Position numbers and translations under genes: made by a program. From positions 137,914 to 201,913 of the forward strand of contig NZ_SJZI01000008.1 of assembly GCF_004337505.1 (NCBI RefSeq): a stretch of 64,000 bases of DNA, given 5' to 3'. The DNA is from Flaviaestuariibacter flavus. GTDB taxonomy: Bacteria; Bacteroidota; Bacteroidia; Chitinophagales; Chitinophagaceae. Under the pieces are notes generated by a model. That model was not told where the DNA came from, did not search any database, and was given only the letters and a program-made list of their open reading frames with translations. Below, piece by piece: positions 8,665 to 17,290 of this stretch; positions within the stretch are counted from its first letter, which is position 1, and each line of letters opens with the position of its first letter.

Positions 8665-8680
8665 AACGATTTGATTAAGA

Positions 8681-9235
8681 TTACTTACCAGCAGCTTTAC
8701 CAGCCTTCTTGCGAACGATCTCGCCCACATAGCGAACACCTTTGCCTTTGTACGGCTCGGGCTTGCGGAGGCTGCGGATCTTGGCGGCAACCTGGCCAAT
8801 GAGCTGGCGGTCGATACCTTCGAGGGTAATGATGGGGTTCTGACCTTTTTCCTGCTGCGTAGCTACTTTGAGCTCGTTGGGGATCTCGATCAGGATATTG
8901 TGCGAGTAACCGAGAGCGAGGTCGAGCATGTTACCCTGGTTGGCGGCTTTGAAACCTACACCCACGAGTTCGAGCTTCTTGGTATAACCTTCGGTTACGC
9001 CTTTTACGAGGTTGGCAACCAGGGCGCGGCTGAGGCCGTGCAGGGCACGGTGGCGGATCTGGTCGGTGGGACGCGTGATGTTGATATTGCCGTCGGCAAC
9101 ATTTACGGTGATATCACGGTCGATGGGCTGGGTGAGGGTACCCTTAGGGCCTTTAACGGTCACCACGTTGTCGGAGCCAACCGTTACGGTGACGCCGGCG
9201 GGGACGGTGATGGGAGCTTTACCTATACGAGACAT
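8681..9235 (-). CDS. rplF: 50S ribosomal protein L6
   Basis: 184 residues. Two tandem copies of the L6 fold: the first starts MSRIGKAPITVPAGVTV, the second carries the 23S-rRNA-binding signature PEPYKGKGVRYVGEIVRKKAGK near the C-terminus (about 157-178). Sits near the factor-binding site of the 50S subunit. Gene order rpsH-rplF-rplR is standard. Confidence 0.98.
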   Translation of the reverse strand: MSRIGKAPITVPAGVTVTVGSDNVVTVKGPKGTLTQPIDRDITVNVADGNINITRPTDQIRHRALHGLSRALVANLVKGVTEGYTKKLELVGVGFKAANQGNMLDLALGYSHNILIEIPNELKVATQQEKGQNPIITLEGIDRQLIGQVAAKIRSLRKPEPYKGKGVRYVGEIVRKKAGKAAGK

Positions 9236-9264
9236 AGTCTGTTATTTATAAGTATGAAAGAAAA

Positions 9265-9311
9265 GTTGCCGGCCGGTCAGCCCAGGTAAGGGGGCTTAAT
9301 GTACCGGCAAC
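9265..9311 (-). promoter_or_regulatory. Long-loop hairpin upstream of rplF
   Basis: GTTGCCGG (9265-9272) pairs perfectly with CCGGCAAC (9304-9311) across a 31-nt loop in the rpsH-rplF gap. Function unknown. Confidence 0.35.
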
Positions 9312-9317
9312 CGTTTA

Positions 9318-9713
9318 TTAATAGATGTAGCAAAGAACTTCGCCACCTACATTCTGGCTCTTCGCCTCTTTGTCGGTCATCACACCCTTGGAGGTGGAGA
9401 TGATGGCAATGCCGAGACCGTTCTTCACGCGGCGGAACTCTTCGGGCTTGGCATAGTGGCGCAGACCGGGGCGGCTTACGCGCTGCATGCTCTGGATGGC
9501 AGGCAGCTTGTCGGCGTTGTACTTAAGGGCGATCTTGATGAGGCCCTGCTTGTTATCGTCTTCGAATTTGTATTTCAGAATAAAACCCTGGTTGTACAGG
9601 ATCTCCGTCATACGCTTCTTCAGGTTGGAAGCGGGGATCTCAACGATGCGGTGACCGGCCATCTGCGCGTTGCGGATACGGGTCAGGAAGTCTGCGATAG
9701 GATCTGTTACCAT
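9318..9713 (-). CDS. rpsH: 30S ribosomal protein S8
   Basis: 131 residues, beginning [20 protein letters not shown], which is diagnostic. The C-terminal rRNA-binding signature [20 protein letters not shown] is intact. S8 binds helix 21 of 16S rRNA and in Escherichia coli is the repressor of the spc operon; whether that control exists here is not shown. A hairpin and an internal promoter box lie just upstream. Confidence 0.98.
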   Translation of the reverse strand: MVTDPIADFLTRIRNAQMAGHRIVEIPASNLKKRMTEILYNQGFILKYKFEDDNKQGLIKIALKYNADKLPAIQSMQRVSRPGLRHYAKPEEFRRVKNGLGIAIISTSKGVMTDKEAKSQNVGGEVLCYIY

Positions 9714-9729
9714 ATTAAGGCCCTCCTAC

Positions 9730-9747
9730 ATCCCGCCGGGGCGGGAT
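9730..9747 (-). promoter_or_regulatory. GC-rich hairpin before rpsH
   Basis: ATCCCGC (9730-9736) / GCGGGAT (9741-9747) with a 4-nt loop, 17 nt upstream of the rpsH ATG. It could affect initiation or be a target of ribosomal-protein feedback; no evidence for either. Confidence 0.4.
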
Positions 9748-9810
9748 AATTGGATAAGTTTACGAGTTAATTATTTGTTTACGACACCCCTCCCCTTGCG
9801 GAAAGGAGCG

Positions 9811-9818
9811 CAAAGGTA
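9811..9818 (-). promoter_or_regulatory. Internal promoter -7 box TACCTTTG before rpsH
   Basis: Exact TAnnTTTG match within the ribosomal operon, in the 189-nt rpsN-rpsH gap and immediately downstream of a heptamer hairpin. It suggests that the spc part can be transcribed separately. No -33 TTG at the expected spacing. Confidence 0.5.
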
Positions 9819-9825
9819 CAAAGAA

Positions 9826-9892
9826 CATCTCAGATCTCGGATCTCAGATGTCGGATCTATGTTAAGATCAGCGATCCGAGATCCGAGATGAG
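9826..9892. repeat. GAT-heptamer inverted array, copy 1 (rpsN-rpsH gap)
   Basis: Left arm is heptamers CATCTCA-GATCTCG-GATCTCA-GATGTCG-GATCT (9826-9858). The right arm GATCCGAGATCCGAGATG (9873-9890) is complementary to part of it. Same word family as the elements at 12849, 18664, 23308, 31373, 43438 and 55862. Confidence 0.85.
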
Positions 9893-9902
9893 TAGATTCT
9901 TT

Positions 9903-10172
9903 TTACCAGGAGGCCTTCTTCAGGCCGGGGATGGTACCGTTCAGCGCCATATCGCGCAGGGCGATACGGGAGATGCCGAAGTAGCGGCTGTAGGCACGGG
10001 GACGGCCGGTCAGCTGGCAACGGTTGCGCAGGCGAACGGGCGAAGCGTTGCGGGGCAGCTGGTCCAGGGCGGCGTAGTCGCCGGCAGCCTTCAGGGCAGC
10101 ACGCTTCTCAGCGAACTTAGCCACCAGCACTTCACGCTTACGCTGTCTTGCCTTTACGGATTCTTTAGCCAT
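9903..10172 (-). CDS. rpsN: 30S ribosomal protein S14 (zinc-independent form)
   Basis: 89 residues, the longer form without the CxxC...CxxC zinc ribbon: only one Cys, in [20 protein letters not shown]. It belongs to the 3' domain of the 30S head. The N-terminus [14 protein letters not shown] and C-terminus [15 protein letters not shown] are typical. The start is the first ATG, about 80 nt after rplE. Confidence 0.98.
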   Translation of the reverse strand: MAKESVKARQRKREVLVAKFAEKRAALKAAGDYAALDQLPRNASPVRLRNRCQLTGRPRAYSRYFGISRIALRDMALNGTIPGLKKASW

Positions 10173-10222
10173 TGTAGTTGTTTATTAGTTGTTTTATTGT
10201 TTTCCGCTTCGGTGATAGTGGC

Positions 10223-10258
10223 TTAGCACACCAGCACTCCAGCAGATTAGCAAATTAC
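10223..10258. repeat. Single-arm 8-nt word array (TTAGCAC/ACCAGCAC type)
   Basis: TTAGCAC-ACCAGCAC-TCCAGCAG-ATTAGCAA-ATTAC in the rplE-rpsN gap, reaching the rplE stop codon. The same words occur in the right arm of the inverted element at 27655-27718, but here no opposite arm is seen. Confidence 0.6.
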
Positions 10259-10821
10259 TTCTTGATGTTTTTGAAGGGCATGCCCAGCTCTTTCAGGAGC
10301 TCGTATGCTTCTTCGTCGGTACCGGCAGTAGTCACGAAGGTGATGTCGAGACCGGTGATCTTGTTCACCTTGTCGATATCGATTTCGGGGAAGATGATCT
10401 GCTCGGTAACACCCATGGTGTAGTTACCGCGGCCGTCGAAGCTCTTCTCGCTTACGCCTTTGAAGTCGCGTACACGGGGCAGCGATACGGCGATCATACG
10501 ATCGAGGAATTCGTACATCTTGTCGCCACGCAGCGTAACGCGTGCGCCGATCGGCATGTGCTTACGCAGCTTGAAGTTCGAGATGTCCTTCTTGGAGAAG
10601 GTAGCTACGGCCTTCTGGCCGGTGATGGTGGTCAGCTCGTCAACGGCGATGTCAACCAGCTTCTTGTCGTTTACGGCACCGTTCACACCGCGGTTGATGG
10701 AGATTTTCTCCAGGCGGGGAACCTGCATTACCGACTTATAACCGAAGCGGGCCATGAGGGCCTTAACCACTTCTTCTTTGTATTTCGTCTTCAGACGAGG
10801 TGTTGCTGTTGTCGTTGCCAT
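10255..10821 (-). CDS. rplE: 50S ribosomal protein L5
   Basis: 188 residues. L5 binds 5S rRNA and P-site tRNA. Recognisable blocks are [15 protein letters not shown] (about 35-49), [25 protein letters not shown] text and the C-terminal [20 protein letters not shown]. Its ATG overlaps the rplX stop by one base (TAATG), so the two are translationally coupled. Confidence 0.98.
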   Translation of the reverse strand: MATTTATPRLKTKYKEEVVKALMARFGYKSVMQVPRLEKISINRGVNGAVNDKKLVDIAVDELTTITGQKAVATFSKKDISNFKLRKHMPIGARVTLRGDKMYEFLDRMIAVSLPRVRDFKGVSEKSFDGRGNYTMGVTEQIIFPEIDIDKVNKITGLDITFVTTAGTDEEAYELLKELGMPFKNIKK

Positions 10822-11153
10822 TACTTAATGCCCTCCCCTGATTTTTTAGAGATACGAAGCGTTTTACCGTTTTCTTTCTGGCGCTTAACGCGGGTGCCTT
10901 GCTTACCGTCCCACAGCATTACGTTGGAGATGGCGATAGCAGCCTCCTGCTTTACGATGCCGCCTTTGGTATTCTGGGCCGAAGGCTTCGTGTGCTTCGT
11001 TACGATTGCAACGCCTTCCACGATAACCTTGCCTTTTTCTACCAGTACTTCCTTAACCACGCGGGGCTTCGTCAGGTCCTTGTCGTCGCCTGCGATTACA
11101 ACTACCTGGTCGCCCTTGCGGATGTTGTACTTGGGTTTGAATCTTGTTTTCAT
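10821..11153 (-). CDS. rplX: 50S ribosomal protein L24
   Basis: 110 residues with an N-terminal KOW motif ([19 protein letters not shown], about 11-29). L24 is an early assembly-initiator protein of the 50S subunit. The preceding 91-nt gap from rplN carries a stem-loop with a GCAGTAT loop. The stop overlaps the rplE start. Confidence 0.97.
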   Translation of the reverse strand: MKTRFKPKYNIRKGDQVVVIAGDDKDLTKPRVVKEVLVEKGKVIVEGVAIVTKHTKPSAQNTKGGIVKQEAAIAISNVMLWDGKQGTRVKRQKENGKTLRISKKSGEGIK

Positions 11154-11181
11154 TGTTGTTCCTCTTTGGGATGTTTATACT

Positions 11182-11200
11182 TTCCTGATACTGCCAGGAA
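11182..11200 (-). promoter_or_regulatory. Stem-loop with GCAGTAT loop upstream of rplX
   Basis: Perfect stem TTCCTG (11182-11187) / CAGGAA (11195-11200) with the 7-nt loop GCAGTAT on the mRNA. Loop and the closing T-G..C-A region match the element at 8646-8664, while the outer stem pairs differ but stay complementary. Confidence 0.55.
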
Positions 11201-11244
11201 TACATTTTATTTCGTTTCCGGACCACGCCGTGCGCCTGCGGTGC

Positions 11245-11613
11245 TTAAAGCACCTCGGGAGCAAGGGAGATGATCTTCATGTAGCCTTTGTCGCGCAGCT
11301 CGCGGGCAACGGGCCCGAAGATGCGGGTACCACGAGGCTCGTCGGATGCGTTGAGGATCACCACGGCGTTATCGTCGAAACGGATATAGGAACCGTCCTT
11401 ACGACGCAGCTTGTTCTTGGTGCGCACAATAACCGCTTTGGCTACGGTGCCTTTCTTAATGCCGCCGGCGGGAATGGCGTCCTTTACGGTCACCACGATC
11501 TTATCGCCAACGCGAGCGTAACGCTGACCGCTGTTGCCCAGTACGCGGATGCAAAGCACCTCTTTCGCGCCTGAGTTATCCGCCACGTTCAAACGGGATT
11601 CTTGCTGGATCAT
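11245..11613 (-). CDS. rplN: 50S ribosomal protein L14
   Basis: 122 residues, starting [20 protein letters not shown], the diagnostic N-terminus. The L14 signature ([20 protein letters not shown] region) is present. L14 lies at the subunit interface and forms an intersubunit bridge. Standard position between rpsQ and rplX. Confidence 0.98.
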   Translation of the reverse strand: MIQQESRLNVADNSGAKEVLCIRVLGNSGQRYARVGDKIVVTVKDAIPAGGIKKGTVAKAVIVRTKNKLRRKDGSYIRFDDNAVVILNASDEPRGTRIFGPVARELRDKGYMKIISLAPEVL

Positions 11614-11736
11614 TTTCTTTAAGCTTTGGGCCCCTCCCCGTCCTTCCGGAACCGGAAGCGCGAAAGAGGCCGAATTAAAAACATTATTGTTAATGTAGTA
11701 CCGGCTGCCACCGCCAGTAGCGGCGACCCACGATGC

Positions 11737-12021
11737 TTATTTTACCTTCTCTACGATCTCCACGAGTCTCCAACGCTTGGTCTTGCTCATAGGACGGGTT
11801 TCCATGATGCGCACGATGTCGCCGATGGAGGCTTCGTTCTTCTCGTCGTGTGCGTGGAACTTGGTCGTCTTCTTCACGAACTTGCCGTAGATCGGGTGCT
11901 TTACCTTACGCTCGACGGCCACCGTGATGGTCTTGGTCATCTTGTTGGAGGTAACCACACCGATACGGGTCTTCCGTAAGTTGCGCGTCTCTGTGGTGGT
12001 GGTATTTACTGTTTCGGCCAT
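11737..12021 (-). CDS. rpsQ: 30S ribosomal protein S17
   Basis: 94 residues. OB-fold protein of the 30S body. After a Thr-rich N-terminus ([15 protein letters not shown]) the family motif [20 protein letters not shown] appears (about 21-40), then [21 protein letters not shown]. The preceding rplN-side gap of 123 nt contains small hairpins (CTTCCGG/CCGGAAG near 11643) but no gene. Confidence 0.97.
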   Translation of the reverse strand: MAETVNTTTTETRNLRKTRIGVVTSNKMTKTITVAVERKVKHPIYGKFVKKTTKFHAHDEKNEASIGDIVRIMETRPMSKTKRWRLVEIVEKVK

Positions 12022-12027
12022 TGTTAT

Positions 12028-12066
12028 AAGCTTTGAGCATCGGGCTTCGGGCGTTGAGCTTTAAGA
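12028..12066. repeat. Heptamer word array AGCTTTG/GGCTTCG between rpmC and rpsQ
   Basis: Consecutive 7-nt words AGCTTTG-AGCATCG-GGCTTCG-GGCGTTG-AGCTTTA. No clear complementary arm. Another word, same period as the other arrays. Confidence 0.5.
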
Positions 12067-12090
12067 GCCCGTTGCCCAGCCTGCTGCTGG

Positions 12091-12300
12091 TTATGCACTA
12101 AGTTGTTTCTTGCGAAATTCGGATTTGAGACGGGCTACGTCGCGGCGCAGGTTCCGGATGCTCATCGGGTTCTCCAGGGGAGACATAGCGTGGGCGAATT
12201 CCAGCTTGCGGAGGCGCATCTCGTCTTCCTTGATGCGGGCAGCCAGGTCTTCGGTGCTCAGTCCTTGGATGCTTTTGATGAAATCAGCTGTCTTTGACAT
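12091..12300 (-). CDS. rpmC: 50S ribosomal protein L29
   Basis: 69 residues forming two helices, at the rim of the peptide exit tunnel. Typical blocks: FIKSIQGLSTEDLAARIKED and LENPMSIRNLRRDVARLKSE. The gene lies between rplP and rpsQ as expected; its start is the ATG that gives the usual family length. Confidence 0.95.
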   Translation of the reverse strand: MSKTADFIKSIQGLSTEDLAARIKEDEMRLRKLEFAHAMSPLENPMSIRNLRRDVARLKSEFRKKQLSA

Positions 12301-12369
12301 GATCTGTTTGTTTATTCAGTTTACAATGCTTCACGGCTTCGGACTCCCTTCGCCGTGCTGGCAGGTTGC

Positions 12370-12792
12370 TTAGGCAGAGATGAGGTCGCGGCGCTTTACA
12401 AACTTGCAGTTGATCGGCAGTTTGCCGGCTGCGAGCTCGAGTGCACCTTTTGCAACTTCTTCCGTCACCCCGTCAATCTCGAAGATGATGCGGCCCGGCT
12501 GTACCACGGCTGCCCAGTATTCGAGGTTACCTTTACCCTTACCCATACGTACTTCGGCGGGCTTGTTGGTAATCGGCTTGTCGGGGAAGATGCGGATCCA
12601 CACGTTACCTTCACGCTTCATGTGACGCGTGAGGGCCTGGCGGGCCGCTTCGATCTGGCGGTCGGTGATCCAATGATCTTCCATCGCCTTCAGTGCGTAA
12701 GAACCAAAGGAAATCGTGGCGCCACGCTTGGTGTTACCCTTCATGCGGCCTTTTTGCACTTTCCGGTGTTTCGTTCTTTTCGGCTGTAACAT
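12370..12792 (-). CDS. rplP: 50S ribosomal protein L16
   Basis: 140 residues starting [20 protein letters not shown], the standard L16 N-terminus. The tRNA-proximal signature [24 protein letters not shown] block is intact, followed by [19 protein letters not shown]16 contacts A-site tRNA and organises the peptidyl-transferase region. Confidence 0.98.
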   Translation of the reverse strand: MLQPKRTKHRKVQKGRMKGNTKRGATISFGSYALKAMEDHWITDRQIEAARQALTRHMKREGNVWIRIFPDKPITNKPAEVRMGKGKGNLEYWAAVVQPGRIIFEIDGVTEEVAKGALELAAGKLPINCKFVKRRDLISA

Positions 12793-12848
12793 ATTTTTTA
12801 GCTTTTTGATCGGATCGCTCCGATCCCGTTATGTTATTGTTTTCAATT

Positions 12849-12917
12849 CGATGTCTGATGTCTGATGCCTGATGTTCGATCCAAATCTGAGATCTGACAT
12901 CTTACATCTGACATCTC
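12849..12917. repeat. GAT-heptamer inverted array, copy 2 (rpsC-rplP gap)
   Basis: Heptamers GATGTCT-GATGTCT-GATGCCT-GATGTTC-GATCC (12850-12882), then a complementary arm of AGATCTG-ACATCTT-ACATCTG-ACATCTC ending at the last base before the rpsC stop codon. The arms are almost contiguous, so this would be a long near-perfect hairpin in the ribosomal mRNA. Confidence 0.85.
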
Positions 12918-13712
12918 TTAGCGACGGCCACCGCCGCCACCCGAGCGGCCACCACGGTCGCCGCCACGGCCACCACGGTCACCACCACGGCCACCACGAT
13001 CGCGATCGCGATCAAAGCCACCGGTGCTGCGGGGTCCCTGGTTCTGCTCGTTGCCGATGATGTTCGGGTTCAGGTCGCGCTTGGCAAGTACCTCACCCTT
13101 ACAGATCCATACTTTGATACCGATCTTACCATAAACGGTTTGTGCAAACACGTTGGCGTAGTCGATGTCCATACGGAAGGTGTGCAGGGGAACACGGCCT
13201 TGCATGAAGGTTTCGTTACGGGCGATCTCAGCGCCGGCCAGGCGGCCGCTCAGCTTGATCTTGATACCGTCGGCGCCCATGCGGAGCGTCGAAGCGATGG
13301 CCATCTTGGTGGCACGCTTGAAGTTGATGCGGTTTTCGATCTGGCGGGCGATGGTGTCGCCTACGATCATGGCATCGAGCTCGGGGCGGCGGATCTCCAG
13401 GATGTTGATCTGCACGTCTTCCTTGCCGGTCAGCTTCTTCAGCTCTTCCTTGATGCGGTCAACCTCGCCACCGCCCTTGCCGATGATGATACCGGGCTTG
13501 GAGGTGTGGATGGTTACGATCAGCTTACCCAGCGTACGCTCGATAACGATCTTGGAAACACCACCCTTGTTGATGCGCGCATTCAGGTAAGTGCGGATCT
13601 TGTTGTCTTCGATCAGCTTGTTGGCAAAGTCTTTCTTGTTACCATACCAGTTGGATTCCCATCCACGGATGATACCAACACGGTTGCCGATCGGATTTGC
13701 TTTTTGACCCAT
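12918..13712 (-). CDS. rpsC: 30S ribosomal protein S3 with a Gly/Arg/Asp-rich C-terminal tail
   Basis: 264 residues; many S3 proteins are about 210-235. Residues 1-220 are ordinary S3: N-terminus [16 protein letters not shown] domain with [11 protein letters not shown] (about 77-87), and the C-terminal domain [19 protein letters not shown]. Residues from about 229 form an extra, disordered RGG/DRGG-repeat tail ([20 protein letters not shown] and on). S3 lines the mRNA entry channel and has helicase activity in bacteria. The tail could add RNA binding near that channel, which is inference. Confidence 0.97.
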   Translation of the reverse strand: MGQKANPIGNRVGIIRGWESNWYGNKKDFANKLIEDNKIRTYLNARINKGGVSKIVIERTLGKLIVTIHTSKPGIIIGKGGGEVDRIKEELKKLTGKEDVQINILEIRRPELDAMIVGDTIARQIENRINFKRATKMAIASTLRMGADGIKIKLSGRLAGAEIARNETFMQGRVPLHTFRMDIDYANVFAQTVYGKIGIKVWICKGEVLAKRDLNPNIIGNEQNQGPRSTGGFDRDRDRGGRGGDRGGRGGDRGGRSGGGGGRR

Positions 13713-13737
13713 GTTTATTGGTTGATACGATTTTTGA

Positions 13738-14079
13738 TTAGTTGTTTTTCGCGTCTACGATGACAGTAACGTGGTTGGAGCGCTTACGGATCTTGTAACC
13801 ACGACCCTGGGGAGCCGGACGCATGCGCTTCAGGGTGCGGGCACCATCAACGAAGATGGTCTTCACAACCAGGGCGCCTTCATCACCGCCTTCGTTCTTC
13901 TGCTTCCAGTTGGAGATGGCGCTCAGAACGAGCTTGCGCAGGGGAACGGCGTTGTGCTTCGGGTGGTGCTCCAGCACGGCGATCGCCTTCTCCACCTGCA
14001 TGCCACGGATCAGGTCCGCCAGCAGGCGCATCTTGCGGGGCGATGTGGGATAATTTCTCAGTTTAGCTACTGCTTCCAT
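13738..14079 (-). CDS. rplV: 50S ribosomal protein L22
   Basis: 113 residues. L22 contacts all domains of 23S rRNA; its beta-hairpin lines the exit tunnel. The N-terminal [18 protein letters not shown] and the C-terminal hairpin region [20 protein letters not shown] are typical. Macrolide-resistance deletions are not seen in the hairpin. Confidence 0.98.
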   Translation of the reverse strand: MEAVAKLRNYPTSPRKMRLLADLIRGMQVEKAIAVLEHHPKHNAVPLRKLVLSAISNWKQKNEGGDEGALVVKTIFVDGARTLKRMRPAPQGRGYKIRKRSNHVTVIVDAKNN

Positions 14080-14107
14080 TGTATTAATTTTTTACAGCAA
14101 GGAGCGA

Positions 14108-14377
14108 TTAACCCTTCTTGCTAGCGTGTCCTTTAAAGTTGCGGGTCGGGGCAAATTCACCGAGCTTGTGACCAACCATGAATTCGGTTACGTACACGGG
14201 GATGAACTTGTTGCCGTTGTGCACGGCGAAGGTGTGACCCACGAAATCCGGCGTGATGGTCGAGCGGCGGCTCCAGGTTTTGATTACGCCTTTCTTCGAT
14301 TTGCCATCGTTCATGGCTAACACCTTGTCTTCGACGTGGTGGGCCACATAAGGACCTTTTTTAATTGAACGAGCCAT
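14108..14377 (-). CDS. rpsS: 30S ribosomal protein S19
   Basis: 89 residues beginning [20 protein letters not shown]. The S19 signature [19 protein letters not shown] is complete (about 61-79). S19 sits in the 30S head with S13. It is spaced 28 nt from rplV and 42 nt from rplB. Confidence 0.98.
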   Translation of the reverse strand: MARSIKKGPYVAHHVEDKVLAMNDGKSKKGVIKTWSRRSTITPDFVGHTFAVHNGNKFIPVYVTEFMVGHKLGEFAPTRNFKGHASKKG

Positions 14378-14419
14378 ATTGTGCTTCTAGTTTCTGTTGA
14401 TTGAATTGGTTAATGCTCC

Positions 14420-15259
14420 TTACTTGGAGAGCTTCTTGCCGTTCGAGCGCTGGATGATCAGCTTGTCGGAACCTTTGCCCTTCGTGCGGGTCTTCAGGCC
14501 CTTGGCGATCTTGCCGGTGCGGCTGCGGGGGTGACCACCGGAGGCGCGGCCTTCGCCACCACCCATCGGGTGATCCACCGGGTTCATCGCTACACCACGG
14601 GTGCGGGGCTTCACGCCCTTCCAGCGGTTGCGGCCGGCTTTACCGAGCGACTCGAGGCTGTGGTCGCTGTTGGAAGCAACACCTACAGTAGCGTAGCAGT
14701 TGATCAGCACCTTGCGGAGTTCACCGCTCGGCATTTTCAGAACAGCATATTTCTCTTCCTTGTTCGACAGCTGAGCGGATGCGCCTGCGGAGCGGGCCAT
14801 CTTGCCACCCTGTCCGGGTTGCATTTCGATGTTGTGCACCACGGTACCGAGGGGCATGTTCTTCAGCTGGAGCGCATTACCCAGTTCAGGGGCAACAGCA
14901 TCACCGCTAACAACGGTGGCGCCTACCTGCAGGCCCTGGGGAGCGATGATGTAACGCTTTTCACCGTCTGCATAATTCAGCAGGGCGATGAATGCAGTAC
15001 GGTTCGGATCGTACTCGATCTCGGCAACCTTCGCGGGAATGTCCTTCTTGTTACGCTTGAAGTCGATGATACGGTACATTTTCTTGTGACCGCCACCGAT
15101 ATAGCGCATCGAACGGCGACCGTTGCTGTTACGGCCACCCGAAGCCTTCAGGTACTCCACCAGCGACTTCTCGGGTACGTTGGTGGTAACTTCTGCATAA
15201 GCATTACCGATGCGCCAGCGTGTACCTGCGGTAATCGGTTTGTATTTTTTTACTGCCAT
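14420..15259 (-). CDS. rplB: 50S ribosomal protein L2
   Basis: 279 residues. L2 is a core 23S rRNA binder near the peptidyl-transferase centre. The C-terminal signature reads [20 protein letters not shown]: the first His, equivalent to Escherichia coli His229, is kept, while the second His of HPH is Met. N-terminal [16 protein letters not shown] is typical. Gene order rplW-rplB-rpsS is standard. Confidence 0.98.
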   Translation of the reverse strand: MAVKKYKPITAGTRWRIGNAYAEVTTNVPEKSLVEYLKASGGRNSNGRRSMRYIGGGHKKMYRIIDFKRNKKDIPAKVAEIEYDPNRTAFIALLNYADGEKRYIIAPQGLQVGATVVSGDAVAPELGNALQLKNMPLGTVVHNIEMQPGQGGKMARSAGASAQLSNKEEKYAVLKMPSGELRKVLINCYATVGVASNSDHSLESLGKAGRNRWKGVKPRTRGVAMNPVDHPMGGGEGRASGGHPRSRTGKIAKGLKTRTKGKGSDKLIIQRSNGKKLSK

Positions 15260-15313
15260 GACTCTTGTTTCTTTTTCAACATTTGCGGCTGTTGCAGCCT
15301 TTACTTAATTAGT

Positions 15314-15616
15314 TTAGATCGAAGCGGTATACAGGTCGATGTTCTCGCCTTCAGCCACCGTTACCAGGGCTTTCTTGTAGGCGGGCTTTACACCGGAGAT
15401 AAAACCCTTCTTGGTATAGCGGGTTTTGTTCTTTCCGGGAACCACCGACGTGTTTACGTCGATCACGTTCACCCCGTAAAATTCCTCAACGGCTTTCTTG
15501 ATCTCCAGCTTGTTGGCCTTGCGGGCAACCTTGAAAGCATAGCGGCGCAGTTTGTCCTGCTGGCCGTTGGCCTTCTCGGTCAGGATGGGCTTAATCAGTA
15601 TTTCAGAGAGTTTCAT
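15314..15616 (-). CDS. rplW: 50S ribosomal protein L23
   Basis: 100 residues. L23 forms the tunnel-exit docking site for trigger factor and SRP. The opening LSEILIKPILTEKANGQQDK and the conserved KKAVEEFYGVNVIDVNTSVV segment identify it. The 54-nt gap to rplB holds a small GGCTG/CAGCC hairpin (15287-15299). Confidence 0.97.
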   Translation of the reverse strand: MKLSEILIKPILTEKANGQQDKLRRYAFKVARKANKLEIKKAVEEFYGVNVIDVNTSVVPGKNKTRYTKKGFISGVKPAYKKALVTVAEGENIDLYTASI

Positions 15617-15644
15617 CTGAATTCTAGTTTGATGCGTTAGTTAA

Positions 15645-16283
15645 TCAGGCAGTAGCCTCTTCTTCGGTAGCGGCGAACATCTTGGCAGCGCTCTCGGTGA
15701 GAACGAGTGCTTCGGAGTTCATGATGTCGTAAGTGTTCATGTCGCTCAGCAGGGTGCCGAGGATAGAGGGCACGTTACGCACGCTCAGGTACAGGTTGTC
15801 GTTGTACTCGGGGGTGATGAACATCAGCTTCTTGTCGGCAACCTTCATCGCGCCGAGGGCGTTCAGAACGGTTTTGGTCTTCGGAGCTTCCATGTTCACG
15901 TCTTCGATCACGAAGATGGCGTTGGCCTGTGCCTTGTGGGTCAGGGCGCTCATCTTGGCGAGGTCCTTCACCTTGCGGTTCAGCTTGATGTCGTACTTGT
16001 GGGGCTTGGGGCCGAAGATGGTACCACCACCTTTGAAAATCGGGTTACGGATGTTGCCCTTACGCGAGCCACCCGTACCTTTTTGCTTGTGCAGCTTCTT
16101 GCTGGAACCCTTTACCTCGGCGCGGGTCTTCACCTTGTGGGTGCCCTGGCGCTGAGCGGCGAGGTACTGCTTCACTGCGAGGTAGATCGCGTGGTTGTTC
16201 GGCTCAATGCCAAAGATCTCCTCAGGCAGCTCGATCGTGCGGCCGGTCTCCTGACCTTGTATGTTGAATACTTTCAGTTCCAT
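15645..16283 (-). CDS. rplD: 50S ribosomal protein L4
   Basis: 212 residues. The basic loop that reaches into the exit tunnel is present (KKLHKQKGTGGSRKGNIRNP, about 66-85). In enterobacteria L4 represses the S10 operon; there is no evidence for that here. Only 2 nt separate it from rplC, so the pair is tightly coupled. Confidence 0.98.
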   Translation of the reverse strand: MELKVFNIQGQETGRTIELPEEIFGIEPNNHAIYLAVKQYLAAQRQGTHKVKTRAEVKGSSKKLHKQKGTGGSRKGNIRNPIFKGGGTIFGPKPHKYDIKLNRKVKDLAKMSALTHKAQANAIFVIEDVNMEAPKTKTVLNALGAMKVADKKLMFITPEYNDNLYLSVRNVPSILGTLLSDMNTYDIMNSEALVLTESAAKMFAATEEEATA

Positions 16284-16285
16284 GA

Positions 16286-16903
16286 TTACTTCTGGATTAA
16301 AACGATTGAACCAATATGGCCCGGTACCGAGCCGCTTACGAGGATGTAGTTTTTCTCAGGGAAAACCTTAACCACCTTCAGGCCTTTCACCTTCACGCGG
16401 TCGGCGCCCATACGGCCGGCCATGCGCATGCCCTTCATAACGCGGGCAGCGAACGACGAGTTACCGATGGAACCCGGAGCGCGCTGACGGTCGTGCTGGC
16501 CGTGCGAAGCCTCGCCCACACCGGAAAAGCCGTGACGCTTAACAACGCCCTGGAAGCCTTTGCCTTTGGTGGTGCCGACTACTTCAACCTTTTCGCCTTC
16601 TTCAAAAATGTCTACAGTGATGGATTCGCCGAGTGCCTGGGTGAGCGTCGTGTTACGGAGCTCTTTAACCACCTTTTTGGGAGCGGTGGAGGCTTTTGCG
16701 AAGTGATTTGTCTCGGCTTTGATGGAATGCTTCTCTTTCTTGTCGCCGTAAGCGATCTGGAGCGCATTGTAACCGTCTGTGTCGACGGTCTTAACCTGCG
16801 TTACAACGCAGGGACCTGCTTCGATAATGGTGCAGGCGGTTTGCTTACCGCTTGCATCGAAGACGGAGGTCATCCCGATTTTTTTACCAATGATACCTTT
16901 CAT
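16286..16903 (-). CDS. rplC: 50S ribosomal protein L3
   Basis: 205 residues starting [20 protein letters not shown], the expected L3 N-terminus. An in-frame ATG at 16957 would add 18 unrelated residues and was rejected. The L3 signature ([16 protein letters not shown]...[15 protein letters not shown], about 120-150) is complete. It is preceded by a 387-nt gap from rpsJ, far longer than usual. Confidence 0.97.
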   Translation of the reverse strand: MKGIIGKKIGMTSVFDASGKQTACTIIEAGPCVVTQVKTVDTDGYNALQIAYGDKKEKHSIKAETNHFAKASTAPKKVVKELRNTTLTQALGESITVDIFEEGEKVEVVGTTKGKGFQGVVKRHGFSGVGEASHGQHDRQRAPGSIGNSSFAARVMKGMRMAGRMGADRVKVKGLKVVKVFPEKNYILVSGSVPGHIGSIVLIQK

Positions 16904-17290
16904 GTTGTGAGGGTTTACCCCCCCAAGGTTCTGCAAGACAGACCCATATGGTATCACGGGTCTTCAATCCTGGTTCACCGGCGACCTTTTCCTTTATCCG
17001 TCCCTTGTGGACGTTCCCAGCTACGGGATTCAGAAGTACCGCCGGCAAACAAACCTCGAAGGGCTTGTTTATATGTAATAACAGATTTGAGTTCGGCAGG
17101 CCTCCCTCCTATCTGCAGTATATTGATCAGAGCTCTTTTCTCCGGCCCCGCAGCGCAAAGCATGCGGTTCCAGTTTTGAGAGATGATTCGTATTTCAATT
17201 GGTTTGTCCTTTCGGACCGGGTCTTTCCTGTGAAAGTTCCCGTTGCCTGGTTCCCGTGTTCCTTACACCGTTTGGCGAAGGCGGGCCCTG
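16904..17290 (-). other. 387-nt untranslated gap between rpsJ and rplC
   Basis: No family-like protein can be read on either strand. Small hairpins occur on the transcribed strand: GACCC/GGGTC (16941-16962), CTTTC/GAAAG (near 17222-17235) and GTCC/GGAC (near 17207-17218). No exact TAnnTTTG promoter box was found. It may be a structured leader for rplC or simply degenerate spacer. Confidence 0.5.

Noticed and set aside
9826..9892. GAT-heptamer element as a mobile DGR, retron or MITE
   Set aside because: No reverse transcriptase, target-site duplication or conserved full-length sequence was seen in the window.
16975..17163. Short minus-strand frame in the rpsJ-rplC gap
   Set aside because: Only 62 codons, no recognisable domain, no promoter, and leader RNA is an equally good reading.
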